Assembly: GCA_040882465.1 (NCBI GenBank)
Contig: JBBEBG010000018.1
Location: forward strand, 1-64,000
DNA length: 64,000 nt
Reading direction: 5' to 3'
Origin: Gemmatimonadota bacterium
GTDB taxonomy: Bacteria > Gemmatimonadota > Gemmatimonadetes > Longimicrobiales > Gaopeijiaceae
Part shown: piece by piece, positions 1 to 7,877 of the stretch
Layout: every line of letters begins with the position of its first letter
Numbering within the stretch: position 1 is the stretch's first letter
The notes under the pieces: model-generated
The model's input: the letters and a program-made list of their open reading frames with translations, nothing else
Databases searched by the model: none
Told to the model about the DNA's origin: nothing
Program-made: the position numbers and the translations under genes

Positions 1-63
1 CCCCCCCCCCCCTTCGATTTCCCCCCCTGGTGACCCCCCGAAATCCCGCTTCCGACAAGACTC

Positions 64-92
64 TTGACCCCCATGGGACCACTCCCTAAGTT
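64..92 (+). promoter_or_regulatory. Candidate promoter of the dcw cluster (mraZ promoter)
   Basis: A TTGACC hexamer at 64-69 (5 of 6 matches to the -35 consensus) is followed after 17 bases by TAAGTT at 87-92 (3 of 6 matches to the -10 consensus). Transcription would begin near base 99, inside the array of MraZ-type repeats. The upstream bases 1-60 are C-rich with a 12-base C run at the very start, and I see no gene in them. Confidence 0.5.
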
Positions 93-94
93 GT

Positions 95-140
95 CCCAGT
101 CGTTGCCACAACTTACCACTCTAACCCACTTGCACCCACT
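95..140 (-). promoter_or_regulatory. MraZ operator: five direct repeats at 10-bp spacing
   Basis: Read on the minus strand, hexamers AGTGGG (135-140), AGTGGG (125-130), AGTGGT (115-120), TGTGGC (105-110) and ACTGGG (95-100) recur exactly every 10 bases. MraZ of Escherichia coli is known to bind TGGGN direct repeats separated by 5 bases, which is the same 10-bp period. The array covers the predicted transcription start and leader of mraZ, so binding would be expected to autorepress the whole division cluster. Confidence 0.8.
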
Positions 141-151
141 CAAGGGGGAGC

Positions 152-592
152 GTGACGGGGTTTCTCGGGCGGTTTGAATACCAGCTGGATCAGAAAGGGC
201 GGGTGAGCCTGCCGGCCGATTATCGCCACAAGGCCCAGGGCACCCGCTTCGTTCTCCTCCAGTGGGAGCGCACCCACCTCACCCTCTTTCCAGAAGAGGT
301 GTGGGGCGAGGTCAAGGAGCGGCTCCTCGAACTGCGCCGTACCCGTGCCGATCTGTCGCAAGTGCTCCGCGACGTGACCTCGCGGGCGACCGAAGTGGAG
401 CCCGACAAGCAGGGGCGCATCCTGATTCCCGGGTGGCTGAAAGAGCGCGCTGGGCTGAAGGGGGCGGTTCTCCTCATCGGTGCGATGGACCGGATCGAGG
501 TCTGGGATCCAAAGACGTTCCTGGACCGGCACCCCGACGAAGTGCCGGAGGATGCGGAGCGGGCGGCGGAGATGCACCGGATCTTCGGCTGA
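152..592 (+). CDS. mraZ: Transcriptional regulator MraZ
   Basis: MraZ is the DNA-binding repressor of the division and cell wall cluster and acts as a ring-shaped oligomer. The 146-residue product has the two SpoVT/AbrB-like halves of the family, each with the DxxxR signature: D13-R17 (DQKGR) and D85-R89 (DKQGR), both followed by a hydrophobic strand and proline. Length matches the usual 140-155. The GTG start is preceded by a strong AAGGGGGAG ribosome site at about 142-150. It is the first gene of the dcw run, 12 bases before rsmH, and its own operator array lies directly upstream. Confidence 0.97.
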   Translation: MTGFLGRFEYQLDQKGRVSLPADYRHKAQGTRFVLLQWERTHLTLFPEEVWGEVKERLLELRRTRADLSQVLRDVTSRATEVEPDKQGRILIPGWLKERAGLKGAVLLIGAMDRIEVWDPKTFLDRHPDEVPEDAERAAEMHRIFG

Positions 593-604
593 CCGGGGAG
601 GCTC

Positions 605-1540
605 TTGGCGAAAGACTTCCACCATCAGCCGGTGTTGGTCCGGGAGGTCGTCAATCTGATGGAGCCCGCGGGGCGCGGGGAGATCATGGACGGAACCGCT
701 GGGGGCGGCGGCCACACCCTCGCGCTTCTCGAGCGATATCCGGAGTGCCGGATCCTCGCGGTGGATCGGGACCCCGAGGCGCTGGCGGCGGCGCGAGTGA
801 ACGTGGGGCGCCACGAGGGGCGGGTTCGATTCTTTGAGGGAGGGTTCGAGGAGGCGGCCCGCTCCGCGGCCGACGAGGGGCCGAAGCTGGCGGGGGCCCT
901 GCTCGACCTGGGAGTGAGCGCACACCAGCTCGATCGCGACGCGCGGGGATTCACCTTTCGGCCCGAGGCTCCACTCGACATGAGAATGACGGGCGCGAAA
1001 GGCGCCGGGCCGACGGCTGCCGACGTCCTGAACGGGTGGGAGGAGGAGGAGCTCCGGCGGATTTTCCGTGAATACGGGGAGGAGCCCCAGGCGCGACGGC
1101 TCGCGAAGGCCGTAACTCTACTTCGGGGCGACCGCCCCTTTCGCGTCGCGGCTGACTTCATCGAAGCGATGGAGAAGGCCTTTCGGCGGCCGCCCACGAT
1201 CAAAGAGAAGGCTCGTTGCTTCATGAGCCTGCGACTCGAGGTGAACAGGGAGATCGAGGTCCTCGAGGCCGCGCTCCCCGCCCTCAAGGAGGCGCTGTGC
1301 CCGGGCGGGATTCTGGCCGTGATCTCCTACCACTCTCTGGAGGACCGGCGGGTAAAGCAGGCCTTCCAGTCCTGGAGCCAGGGCTGCGTCTGTCCCCCCA
1401 AGCTCCCCGTTTGCCTCTGCGGGGGGAAGGCGTCCGGGACTCTCATCACCCGCCGCGTCGTCCGCCCCGACGAAGACGAAGTCGAGGCGAACCCTCGCGC
1501 ACGAAGTGCGCGGCTGAGGGCCTGGAGGAAGGCGGCATGA
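605..1540 (+). CDS. rsmH: 16S rRNA (cytosine(1402)-N(4))-methyltransferase RsmH
   Basis: RsmH (MraW) uses S-adenosylmethionine to methylate N4 of C1402 in the 16S rRNA decoding centre. The 311-residue product begins with the family hallmark HHQPVLVREV, has the SAM-binding MDGTAGGGGHT loop at residues 28-38, the DLGVSAHQLD and RGFTF segments in the middle, and the late ISYHSLEDRRVK motif. It starts with TTG; the choice is supported by a GGGGAGG ribosome site six bases upstream and by the normal N-terminus. Its stop overlaps the ftsL start (ATGA), indicating translational coupling. Confidence 0.97.
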   Translation: MAKDFHHQPVLVREVVNLMEPAGRGEIMDGTAGGGGHTLALLERYPECRILAVDRDPEALAAARVNVGRHEGRVRFFEGGFEEAARSAADEGPKLAGALLDLGVSAHQLDRDARGFTFRPEAPLDMRMTGAKGAGPTAADVLNGWEEEELRRIFREYGEEPQARRLAKAVTLLRGDRPFRVAADFIEAMEKAFRRPPTIKEKARCFMSLRLEVNREIEVLEAALPALKEALCPGGILAVISYHSLEDRRVKQAFQSWSQGCVCPPKLPVCLCGGKASGTLITRRVVRPDEDEVEANPRARSARLRAWRKAA

Positions 1541-1824
1541 GATCCGCGAACCCCCTTCTCGTGGCGCTGGCCGCGGCGCTCCTCCTCGCCTCGCTCAGCC
1601 TCGTGACCTGGCGTCAGGCTCGGGCGCTTGAAGAGCTGGCGGAACTCGACGGTCTCCGTCGGGAGATCTCGCTTCTCGAGGCGGAGCGGACCGACCTCGA
1701 GACGCGGATCCAGGCTCTCGAGAGCCGGGGAAGGGTCCTACGCACCGCGAGCGAGCGCCTCGGCATGCGTCGGCCGAACGACGCGTCCGGAGAGATCGTT
1801 CTCCTCTCGGGGACCGAGCCATGA
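1537..1824 (+). CDS. ftsL: Cell division protein FtsL
   Basis: FtsL is a small bitopic divisome protein that pairs with FtsQ/DivIB and FtsB and helps to activate FtsWI. The 95-residue product has a short cytoplasmic N-terminus, one transmembrane segment at about residues 5-23 and a heptad-like acidic and leucine-rich coiled coil at about 28-68. A short tail contains ERLGMRRP, typical of FtsL-like proteins. FtsL is poorly conserved in sequence, so the call rests on topology, size and its invariable place between rsmH and ftsI. It overlaps both neighbours by 4 bases. Confidence 0.85.
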   Translation: MRSANPLLVALAAALLLASLSLVTWRQARALEELAELDGLRREISLLEAERTDLETRIQALESRGRVLRTASERLGMRRPNDASGEIVLLSGTEP

Positions 1825-3866
1825 CGCGCCGCTCTTCGACGAAGCCGCAGCGCTCGACCAACCGAAAACGGGCTGCTCCGACCGGGAACGGTTTCCCCTC
1901 AGAGCGCACGCTCGAATGGCGGCGGAGGATTCTCCTCGGAGCCTGGGTCTTCGGTGGAGCGCTCCTTTTCGCGCGTGCCGTCGAGCTCCAGGTACTCGAG
2001 GGCACGGAATGGCGCGAGGAAGCGGAACGCCAGCACCAGATGTTGGGCGAGGTCGCGGCTCCCCGCGGAGCGATTTTCGACCGCGAGGGACTCTACCTCG
2101 CACTGTCGCACGAGACCTTCCGAGTGGCGCTCGCGCCGCACGAATTGACCGACCGAGGACAAGCCGCAGAGCTCCTGGCCGCGGCGCTCGACCTCTCTCC
2201 CGCACAGGCTCGCCGTTACACCAACGATTCCCGTCGCTGGGTTACCATTCCCGGACGTTTTCCCCCGGCGGTGCGGGATGCGCTCTCCGGAGCGCGGGGG
2301 ATCTACATCGAGCGGGAGCTGCGCCGCGCCTATCCGCACGACGATCTCTTCAAAGGGGTTCTGGGCGGCGTCGTGGACGGGGTCGGGACGGGAGGAATCG
2401 AGCAAGAATTCGGGGACCTGCTCGAGGGGACCCCGGGGACCGAGATCGTCGCGCGGGATTCCGAGGGGCGGGCGATCCCCGGAGAAACCTGGGTCACGCG
2501 CGCTCCCGCGGCGGGGGGCACGGTCGTTCTCACCCTCGACACCGCGCTCCAGGAGATCGCGCACGAGGCGCTCCTCGAAGCCGTTGAGAACACGGGCGCG
2601 CGGGGCGGCGATCTCATCGTCACCGAGCCATGGACGGGAGAGATCCTGGCGCTCGCTTCGCTCCGCGACGGAGAGACCGGCCTGGCGGGGATCAACACCC
2701 CGTACGAGCCGGGTTCGACCCTCAAGCCCTTCACAGTGGCGACCCTCCTCCGCGAGGGGCGGGCCGAGCTGGCGGACTCCGTGGACACCGGAATGGGATC
2801 CTGGGTGATCAACCGCCGCACCATCCAGGATGTCGCGCCTGTCGGTGGAATGCTGACGCTCGCGCGGGCACTCCAAGTCTCGTCCAACGTGGGGATCGCC
2901 AAGTTCGCGCAGAGTCTCGATCCAAACGAGCAATTCGAAGGCCTCCGCGACTTCGGTTTCGGTGTGCCGACCGGGATCGCACTTCCCGGCGAGGCGAGCG
3001 GGGTCCTCCGGCGTCCGTCCTCCTGGTCCTCCCAGTCGGCGGCGTCGCTCGCGATCGGCTACGAGATCAACGTGACCCCGATCCAGATGGCGATGGCGTA
3101 CGGCGCGATCGCGAATGGCGGGGTCCTCATGGAGCCCCGACTCGTGCTGGAAATCCGTGACGAGTCGGGGCGCGTGATCCAGCGCTTCGACCCGGAGCCC
3201 GTTCGACGTGTGCTTTCGGAGGAGATCGCGGAGGAGATCACAGCGACCCTCGTGGGTGCCGTGGAGACGGGAACAGGCACCCAGGCGCGCCTCGCGTCCT
3301 TCGCGGTTGCCGGGAAAAGTGGAACGGCGCGCGCTTACGGAGCGGGTGGGTACGAAGAGGGAGCTTACGTGGCCTCCTTCGTCGGGTTTTTCCCGGCCGA
3401 ACAACCCCAGCTCGTCATCTACGTGAAGCTGGAGCGTCCACAGGGGGCCTATTACGGCGGAGCGACGGCGGCGCCGGTGACCCGCGCCACCATGGAGGCC
3501 ATCCTCGCGGCACGCCGTCCGCCCCTCGACCGCGAGGCGCTCGCAGCGATCGCCGCGGCGCAACGCCTTCCACGGTCCTCGGTGCCCGTGGTCGCCGCCG
3601 CGTTGGCCGAGCCCGTCGAGGTTGCGCCCTCGCCCCCACCCGTGGTCAACGGGCGGATCTCGGTGCCCGACGTGCGGGAGCTCTCTCCCCGCGCGGCGGC
3701 AAGGCGGCTCCACTCGATGGGGCTCTCGGTGATCTGGGAGTCGGCCGGAACCGTGACCGGAACCGTCCCCTCTCCCGGGACACTCGTTCTTCTCGGGGAC
3801 ACGATCCGGCTCCTTCCCGTCGTCGCACCCGGACCTCCCAAAGTCACGAGGGGCGCCGATGATTAG
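1821..3866 (+). CDS. ftsI: Septal peptidoglycan transpeptidase FtsI (PBP3) with C-terminal PASTA domain
   Basis: This class B penicillin-binding protein cross-links septal peptidoglycan together with FtsW. The 681-residue product has a basic cytoplasmic tail of about 35 residues, a transmembrane segment near 36-55, a PBP dimerisation domain with the RGAIFDREG motif, and a transpeptidase domain. The catalytic motifs are complete: STLK with nucleophile Ser299, SSN at 354-356 and KSGT at 499-502. A single PASTA domain follows a proline-rich linker at about residues 610-668. PASTA-bearing FtsI proteins occur in several phyla but not in E. coli. The gene overlaps ftsL by 4 and murE by 8 bases. Confidence 0.95.
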   Translation: MTRRSSTKPQRSTNRKRAAPTGNGFPSERTLEWRRRILLGAWVFGGALLFARAVELQVLEGTEWREEAERQHQMLGEVAAPRGAIFDREGLYLALSHETFRVALAPHELTDRGQAAELLAAALDLSPAQARRYTNDSRRWVTIPGRFPPAVRDALSGARGIYIERELRRAYPHDDLFKGVLGGVVDGVGTGGIEQEFGDLLEGTPGTEIVARDSEGRAIPGETWVTRAPAAGGTVVLTLDTALQEIAHEALLEAVENTGARGGDLIVTEPWTGEILALASLRDGETGLAGINTPYEPGSTLKPFTVATLLREGRAELADSVDTGMGSWVINRRTIQDVAPVGGMLTLARALQVSSNVGIAKFAQSLDPNEQFEGLRDFGFGVPTGIALPGEASGVLRRPSSWSSQSAASLAIGYEINVTPIQMAMAYGAIANGGVLMEPRLVLEIRDESGRVIQRFDPEPVRRVLSEEIAEEITATLVGAVETGTGTQARLASFAVAGKSGTARAYGAGGYEEGAYVASFVGFFPAEQPQLVIYVKLERPQGAYYGGATAAPVTRATMEAILAARRPPLDREALAAIAAAQRLPRSSVPVVAAALAEPVEVAPSPPPVVNGRISVPDVRELSPRAAARRLHSMGLSVIWESAGTVTGTVPSPGTLVLLGDTIRLLPVVAPGPPKVTRGADD

Positions 3867-5376
3867 GTCGCCCCTGACGCTCGATCGGCTGGTCGAGGCC
3901 CTGAAGGGGGCCGGACTCGAGGCCGAGCTTCAGGGACCGGGAAAACTGGCGGTCGCCGCCGCGGCACAGGAATCGGGGCGAATCGGAGAGGGCGAGCTCT
4001 TCCTGGCCTGGAAAGGGACGGCAACGGACGCACACGACTTCGTGGCGGAGGCTGCCGAACGCCGCGCGGCGGCGGCTGTCGTCGAGCGCTTCGTCGAGGC
4101 GCCGATCCCGCAGATCCGGGTGAACGACGGGCGTCGGGCCGCCGCCATCCTGGCCCACCTCCTGGCGGGTGAGCCGACTCGTCACCTCCGCGTCGCCGCC
4201 GTGACGGGGACAAACGGAAAAACGACGACGGCGCTCCTGGCGCGTCATCTCCTCGGTACGCTCGGACCGGCGGCCGCGATGGGGACACTCGGCACCGTGG
4301 GCCCGGACGGAGAGGTCGTCCCGGGTTCGGGCGGGCTCACGACCCCTGGCCCCGTGCAGCTGGCGAACGCCCTCGAATGGTTGGTCGAAAAAGGGATGAC
4401 CACGGTCACAATGGAGGCCTCTTCCCACGCGCTCGATCAGCGGCGGCTCGATGGGCTCGAGGTGGAGGCGGCCGTCTTCACGAACCTTACGCGCGATCAC
4501 CTCGACTATCACAAGAGCTTCGCGGCGTACCGGGATGCGAAGGCCCGGCTTCTCCTCCTGGTTCGTGCAGGCGGGGGCGTCGTGGTGAACGGGGGAGATC
4601 CGGCCTGGTCCGGACTTCCTCCGGTGAAGGAACGACTTCTGATCGGACGGATCGAGGGGGATGAGGTGGCGGGGGTGCCCCCGTGCGAGGGTGAGCGCCT
4701 CCCCGATCTGGTGGCCGAGAACGTGGATCTGACGGGGGAAGGGAGCCGCTTTCGGGTGCGGTGGGGTGAAGACGATGCAGCGGTGTCCCTTCCCCTCCTC
4801 GGTCGATTCAACATCGAGAATGCAGTCGCCGCCCTCGGGGCGGGACTTCTCATGGGTGTCAGTCTCGACGAGGGAGCCGCGGCGCTGGCGGACGCACCGC
4901 CACCCCTCGGGCGCCTCGAAGTGACGGTGCGCGAGCCGGTTCCCGTCATCCTCGACTACGCACACACCCCGGACGCGCTCCGCCGCGTGCTCGAAACGCT
5001 CCGTCCCCTTTACCCGGGGCGGCTCATCCTCGTCTTCGGCGCCGGGGGAGACCGGGACCGCGCGAAGCGCCCGGAGATGGGGAAAGTCGCGGTCGCCGGC
5101 GCCGACGTGCTCATCGTCACCTCCGACAATCCGCGCACCGAGGACCCCGAAGCGATCATCGCGGAGATTCTTGCCGGGATGGTCGGGGCGACTTACGAGC
5201 GGATCACCGACCGACGGAAGGCGATCGCGCGGGCGCTCGAAGTCGCCGAGCCGGGGGATGCGATCCTCCTCGCCGGGAAAGGACACGAGACCTACCAGGT
5301 CATCGGGACGGAGAAGCGCCCCTTCGACGAGCGGAAAATCGTCCGTGAGCTCCTGGACGACGGGAGGGCCGCTTGA
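3859..5376 (+). CDS. murE: UDP-MurNAc-L-Ala-D-Glu:meso-diaminopimelate ligase MurE
   Basis: MurE adds the third stem-peptide residue to UDP-MurNAc-L-Ala-D-Glu with ATP hydrolysis in the cytoplasm. The 505-residue product shows the three Mur ligase domains: an N-terminal UDP-binding domain, a central ATPase with the P-loop GTNGKTTT at about 116-123, and a C-terminal domain. The DNPR motif at residues 423-426 is the signature of enzymes that use meso-diaminopimelate rather than lysine, so this organism most probably has DAP-type peptidoglycan. It overlaps ftsI by 8 bases and murF by 4. Confidence 0.97.
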   Translation: MIRSPLTLDRLVEALKGAGLEAELQGPGKLAVAAAAQESGRIGEGELFLAWKGTATDAHDFVAEAAERRAAAAVVERFVEAPIPQIRVNDGRRAAAILAHLLAGEPTRHLRVAAVTGTNGKTTTALLARHLLGTLGPAAAMGTLGTVGPDGEVVPGSGGLTTPGPVQLANALEWLVEKGMTTVTMEASSHALDQRRLDGLEVEAAVFTNLTRDHLDYHKSFAAYRDAKARLLLLVRAGGGVVVNGGDPAWSGLPPVKERLLIGRIEGDEVAGVPPCEGERLPDLVAENVDLTGEGSRFRVRWGEDDAAVSLPLLGRFNIENAVAALGAGLLMGVSLDEGAAALADAPPPLGRLEVTVREPVPVILDYAHTPDALRRVLETLRPLYPGRLILVFGAGGDRDRAKRPEMGKVAVAGADVLIVTSDNPRTEDPEAIIAEILAGMVGATYERITDRRKAIARALEVAEPGDAILLAGKGHETYQVIGTEKRPFDERKIVRELLDDGRAA

Positions 5377-6770
5377 CCCACGGCTTCACTTGGACGGATG
5401 CCCGGGTGCGCGATGCACTCGGGATCGGGGAAGCGGGTGCCGATCCGCGGCTCGCCTTCACCGGTGTCTCGACCGACACTCGCTCGGTTTCGACCGGGCA
5501 ACTCTTCGTCGCGCTCACCGGTGAGCGTTTCGACGGCCACGACTTCGTGGGCGAGGCAGTGGCCCGGGGAGCGCGGGGCGCGATCGTCTCACGCTCGGTC
5601 GAGCCGGACTCCGCGCTCACGTTGTACCGGGTGGACGACACGCTCACGGCGCTCGGCGCCCTGGCGCGGTACCGTCGGCGGGCTCTTCCGGCGCGAGTGG
5701 TGGGGGTCACCGGGTCGGCGGGAAAAACGACCGTGAAAAATTTCCTCGCCGCGGCTCTCGCCCCATCGTACCGAGTCCACGCCACACGGGGGAATCTGAA
5801 CAATCGGGTGGGCGTTCCCCTGACCTTGCTCGGGACGCCCGAAACCACGGAGATCCTGGTCCTCGAGATGGGGACGAGTGAACCGGGGGAGATTGCGATC
5901 CTGACCACGGTCAGCGAGCCTGACGCCTCAGTGGTGACCACGGTCAGCGAGGCTCATCTCGAAGGGCTCGGTTCCTTCCAGGGAGTCCTGCGGGAGAAAT
6001 TGGATCTGACCCGGGGAACACGCACCGGCGGGCCCATCGTCGTGGGGGATGTCCCCGAAGAGCTTCCTCGCGAGGCGCGGGCGATGAGGCCGGACGTGCA
6101 GGTCGCCGGATTCACGTCCCTCGCCGACGCGGAGCTGCGCGCGGAGCTCCACGCCGAGCCGGACGAAGAGGGGCGCTTCCGCTTCCGACTCTGGGACCGC
6201 GAGATCACCGCGCCCGTTCCGGGACGGCATGGGGCGCGGAACTTCCTCCTGGCCCTCGTCATGGCCCGCTCCCTCGGCGCGAGGCTCGACGCCGCCGTCC
6301 GTGGGGCGTCGGAAGTGCGGGCGGGGTCGCTCCGAGGCGAAGTGCGGCGCGTCGGAGGCCTGACCCTCCTCCTGGATTGTTACAACGCGAATCCGCAGTC
6401 CGTCGCGGCCGCGCTCGACCTCCTGGCCGAACTCCCGGGCGCGAGGGGGCGGATCGCCTTCCTGGGGACCATGCTCGAGCTGGGTGAAGAGACAGGTCGC
6501 CTTCACCGCGCCGTGCTGGAACGGGCCCTCGCTCTCCCTCTGGACCTCATCGTCGCCTCCGGCGCGTTCGCGGATCCTGCGCGGGTGCTCTCCCGTGGGC
6601 GTGGTTCCGAGCACCCCGCGCTCCTGGCGGCCGAGACGATCGAGGAGGGATACGCCGCGCTCCTTCCGCGCCTCACCGGATCCGAGACGGTCCTCTTGAA
6701 GGCATCGCGCGGCGTGGCGATGGAGGGACTCCTCGACCGCTTCGAGGCGGACTTCGGGGGAGAAGGCTGA
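5373..6770 (+). CDS. murF: UDP-MurNAc-tripeptide:D-Ala-D-Ala ligase MurF
   Basis: MurF joins D-Ala-D-Ala to the UDP-MurNAc tripeptide, completing the cytoplasmic precursor. The 465-residue product has the MurF-type N-terminal domain (FTGVSTDTRS), the P-loop GSAGKTTVKN at about 114-123, and the central LEMGTSEPGEI and LDCYNANPQS segments characteristic of MurF. It begins with a TTG codon inside the murE stop (TTGA overlap), and this start gives a normal N-terminus. No ddl gene to make the D-Ala-D-Ala substrate is present in the cluster, although alr lies about 20 kb downstream. Confidence 0.95.
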   Translation: MTHGFTWTDARVRDALGIGEAGADPRLAFTGVSTDTRSVSTGQLFVALTGERFDGHDFVGEAVARGARGAIVSRSVEPDSALTLYRVDDTLTALGALARYRRRALPARVVGVTGSAGKTTVKNFLAAALAPSYRVHATRGNLNNRVGVPLTLLGTPETTEILVLEMGTSEPGEIAILTTVSEPDASVVTTVSEAHLEGLGSFQGVLREKLDLTRGTRTGGPIVVGDVPEELPREARAMRPDVQVAGFTSLADAELRAELHAEPDEEGRFRFRLWDREITAPVPGRHGARNFLLALVMARSLGARLDAAVRGASEVRAGSLRGEVRRVGGLTLLLDCYNANPQSVAAALDLLAELPGARGRIAFLGTMLELGEETGRLHRAVLERALALPLDLIVASGAFADPARVLSRGRGSEHPALLAAETIEEGYAALLPRLTGSETVLLKASRGVAMEGLLDRFEADFGGEG

Positions 6771-7877
6771 ATGTTCTATCACTTCCTCCCGCGCTTCGCG
6801 GACTTCCACATCATCTTCAACGTCTTCAACTACCTGACGTTCCGGTCCGCAGGCGCGGTCGTGACGTCATTCGTCATCGCCTTTCTGGCGGGACCGAGAA
6901 CGATCCGGTGGCTGCGCGAGCTTCGCGTGGGCCAGGTGGTTCGGACCGAAGGCCCCGAAACCCATCTGAAGAAAGCCGGGACGCCCACCATGGGCGGGAG
7001 CCTGATCGTCGGATCGGCCGCGATCTCCACCCTTCTCTGGGCGCAGCTCACGAACTGGTACGTCGTCCTCGCTTTCCTCACGCTCCTCTGGATGGGGGCG
7101 ATCGGCTTCATGGACGACTACCTGAAGGTGGTGCGAAACCACCCGAAGGGGCTGATCGCGTTCTACAAGCTCGTGGGGCAGTTCTCCTTCGGGATCGCCC
7201 TCGGGCTCTTCCTCCTCTTCCACCCGATCTCGCCCGTCCAGCCGACCTGGACGATGGTTCCGTTCTTCGACGGGTGGGCCGCGGCCTTCTGGCCTCCGGC
7301 CTACGTGGCCTTCGTCTCTTTCATCATCTCCGGGTCGGCGAATGCGGTGAACTTCACCGACGGGCTCGATGGGCTCGCCGCGGGGCTGGGGGCGGTCGCG
7401 CTCGCGACCTTCGGGATCTTCGCCTACCTGATCGGCCGCGTGGATACCTCCGCCTACCTCGGGCTCTTTTACCTTCCCGGCTCGGGGGAACTCGCCGTCT
7501 TCGCGGCCGCGCTCGCCGGTGGCGCGGTGGGATTCCTCTGGTTCAACGCCCACCCCGCCGAGGTCTTCATGGGCGACACGGGGTCGCTCGCCCTCGGGGG
7601 AGCGCTCGCCGTCCTCGCCATTCTGCTCAAGGCCGAGTTCCTCCTCGCGATCGTGGGCGGCGTCTTCGTCGCCGAAGCGCTCTCGGTCATGCTGCAGATG
7701 GGCTGGTTCAAGTACACCCGCCGCCGCACGGGGGAAGGGAAGCGGCTTTTTCTCATGGCTCCGGTACACCACCACTTCGAAAAAGCAGGATGGTCGGAAA
7801 CGAAGGTGGTGGTCCGCTTCTGGATCCTGGGAATCCTCTGCGCCCTCGTCGCCTTCAGCACGCTGAAGATCCGCTGA
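6771..7877 (+). CDS. mraY: Phospho-MurNAc-pentapeptide-transferase MraY
   Basis: MraY transfers phospho-MurNAc-pentapeptide to undecaprenyl phosphate to form lipid I in the inner membrane. The 368-residue product has about ten hydrophobic segments. Conserved cytoplasmic loops include AGTPTMGG near residue 64, the MDDYLK acidic motif near 116, NFTDGLDGLA near 190 with the metal-binding aspartates, and PVHHHFEKAGWSE near the C-terminus. It starts directly after the murF stop and its stop shares a base with the murD start. Confidence 0.98.
   Translation: MFYHFLPRFADFHIIFNVFNYLTFRSAGAVVTSFVIAFLAGPRTIRWLRELRVGQVVRTEGPETHLKKAGTPTMGGSLIVGSAAISTLLWAQLTNWYVVLAFLTLLWMGAIGFMDDYLKVVRNHPKGLIAFYKLVGQFSFGIALGLFLLFHPISPVQPTWTMVPFFDGWAAAFWPPAYVAFVSFIISGSANAVNFTDGLDGLAAGLGAVALATFGIFAYLIGRVDTSAYLGLFYLPGSGELAVFAAALAGGAVGFLWFNAHPAEVFMGDTGSLALGGALAVLAILLKAEFLLAIVGGVFVAEALSVMLQMGWFKYTRRRTGEGKRLFLMAPVHHHFEKAGWSETKVVVRFWILGILCALVAFSTLKIR

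Noticed and set aside
1899-3713. A 604-codon minus-strand open frame opposite ftsI
   Set aside because: It is the antisense shadow of the well-supported ftsI gene, with no start context or recognisable domain.
6908-7876. Upstream extension of the murD frame through mraY
   Set aside because: MraY is unambiguous in its own frame. MurD begins normally at ATG 7877, so the extension is chance openness.
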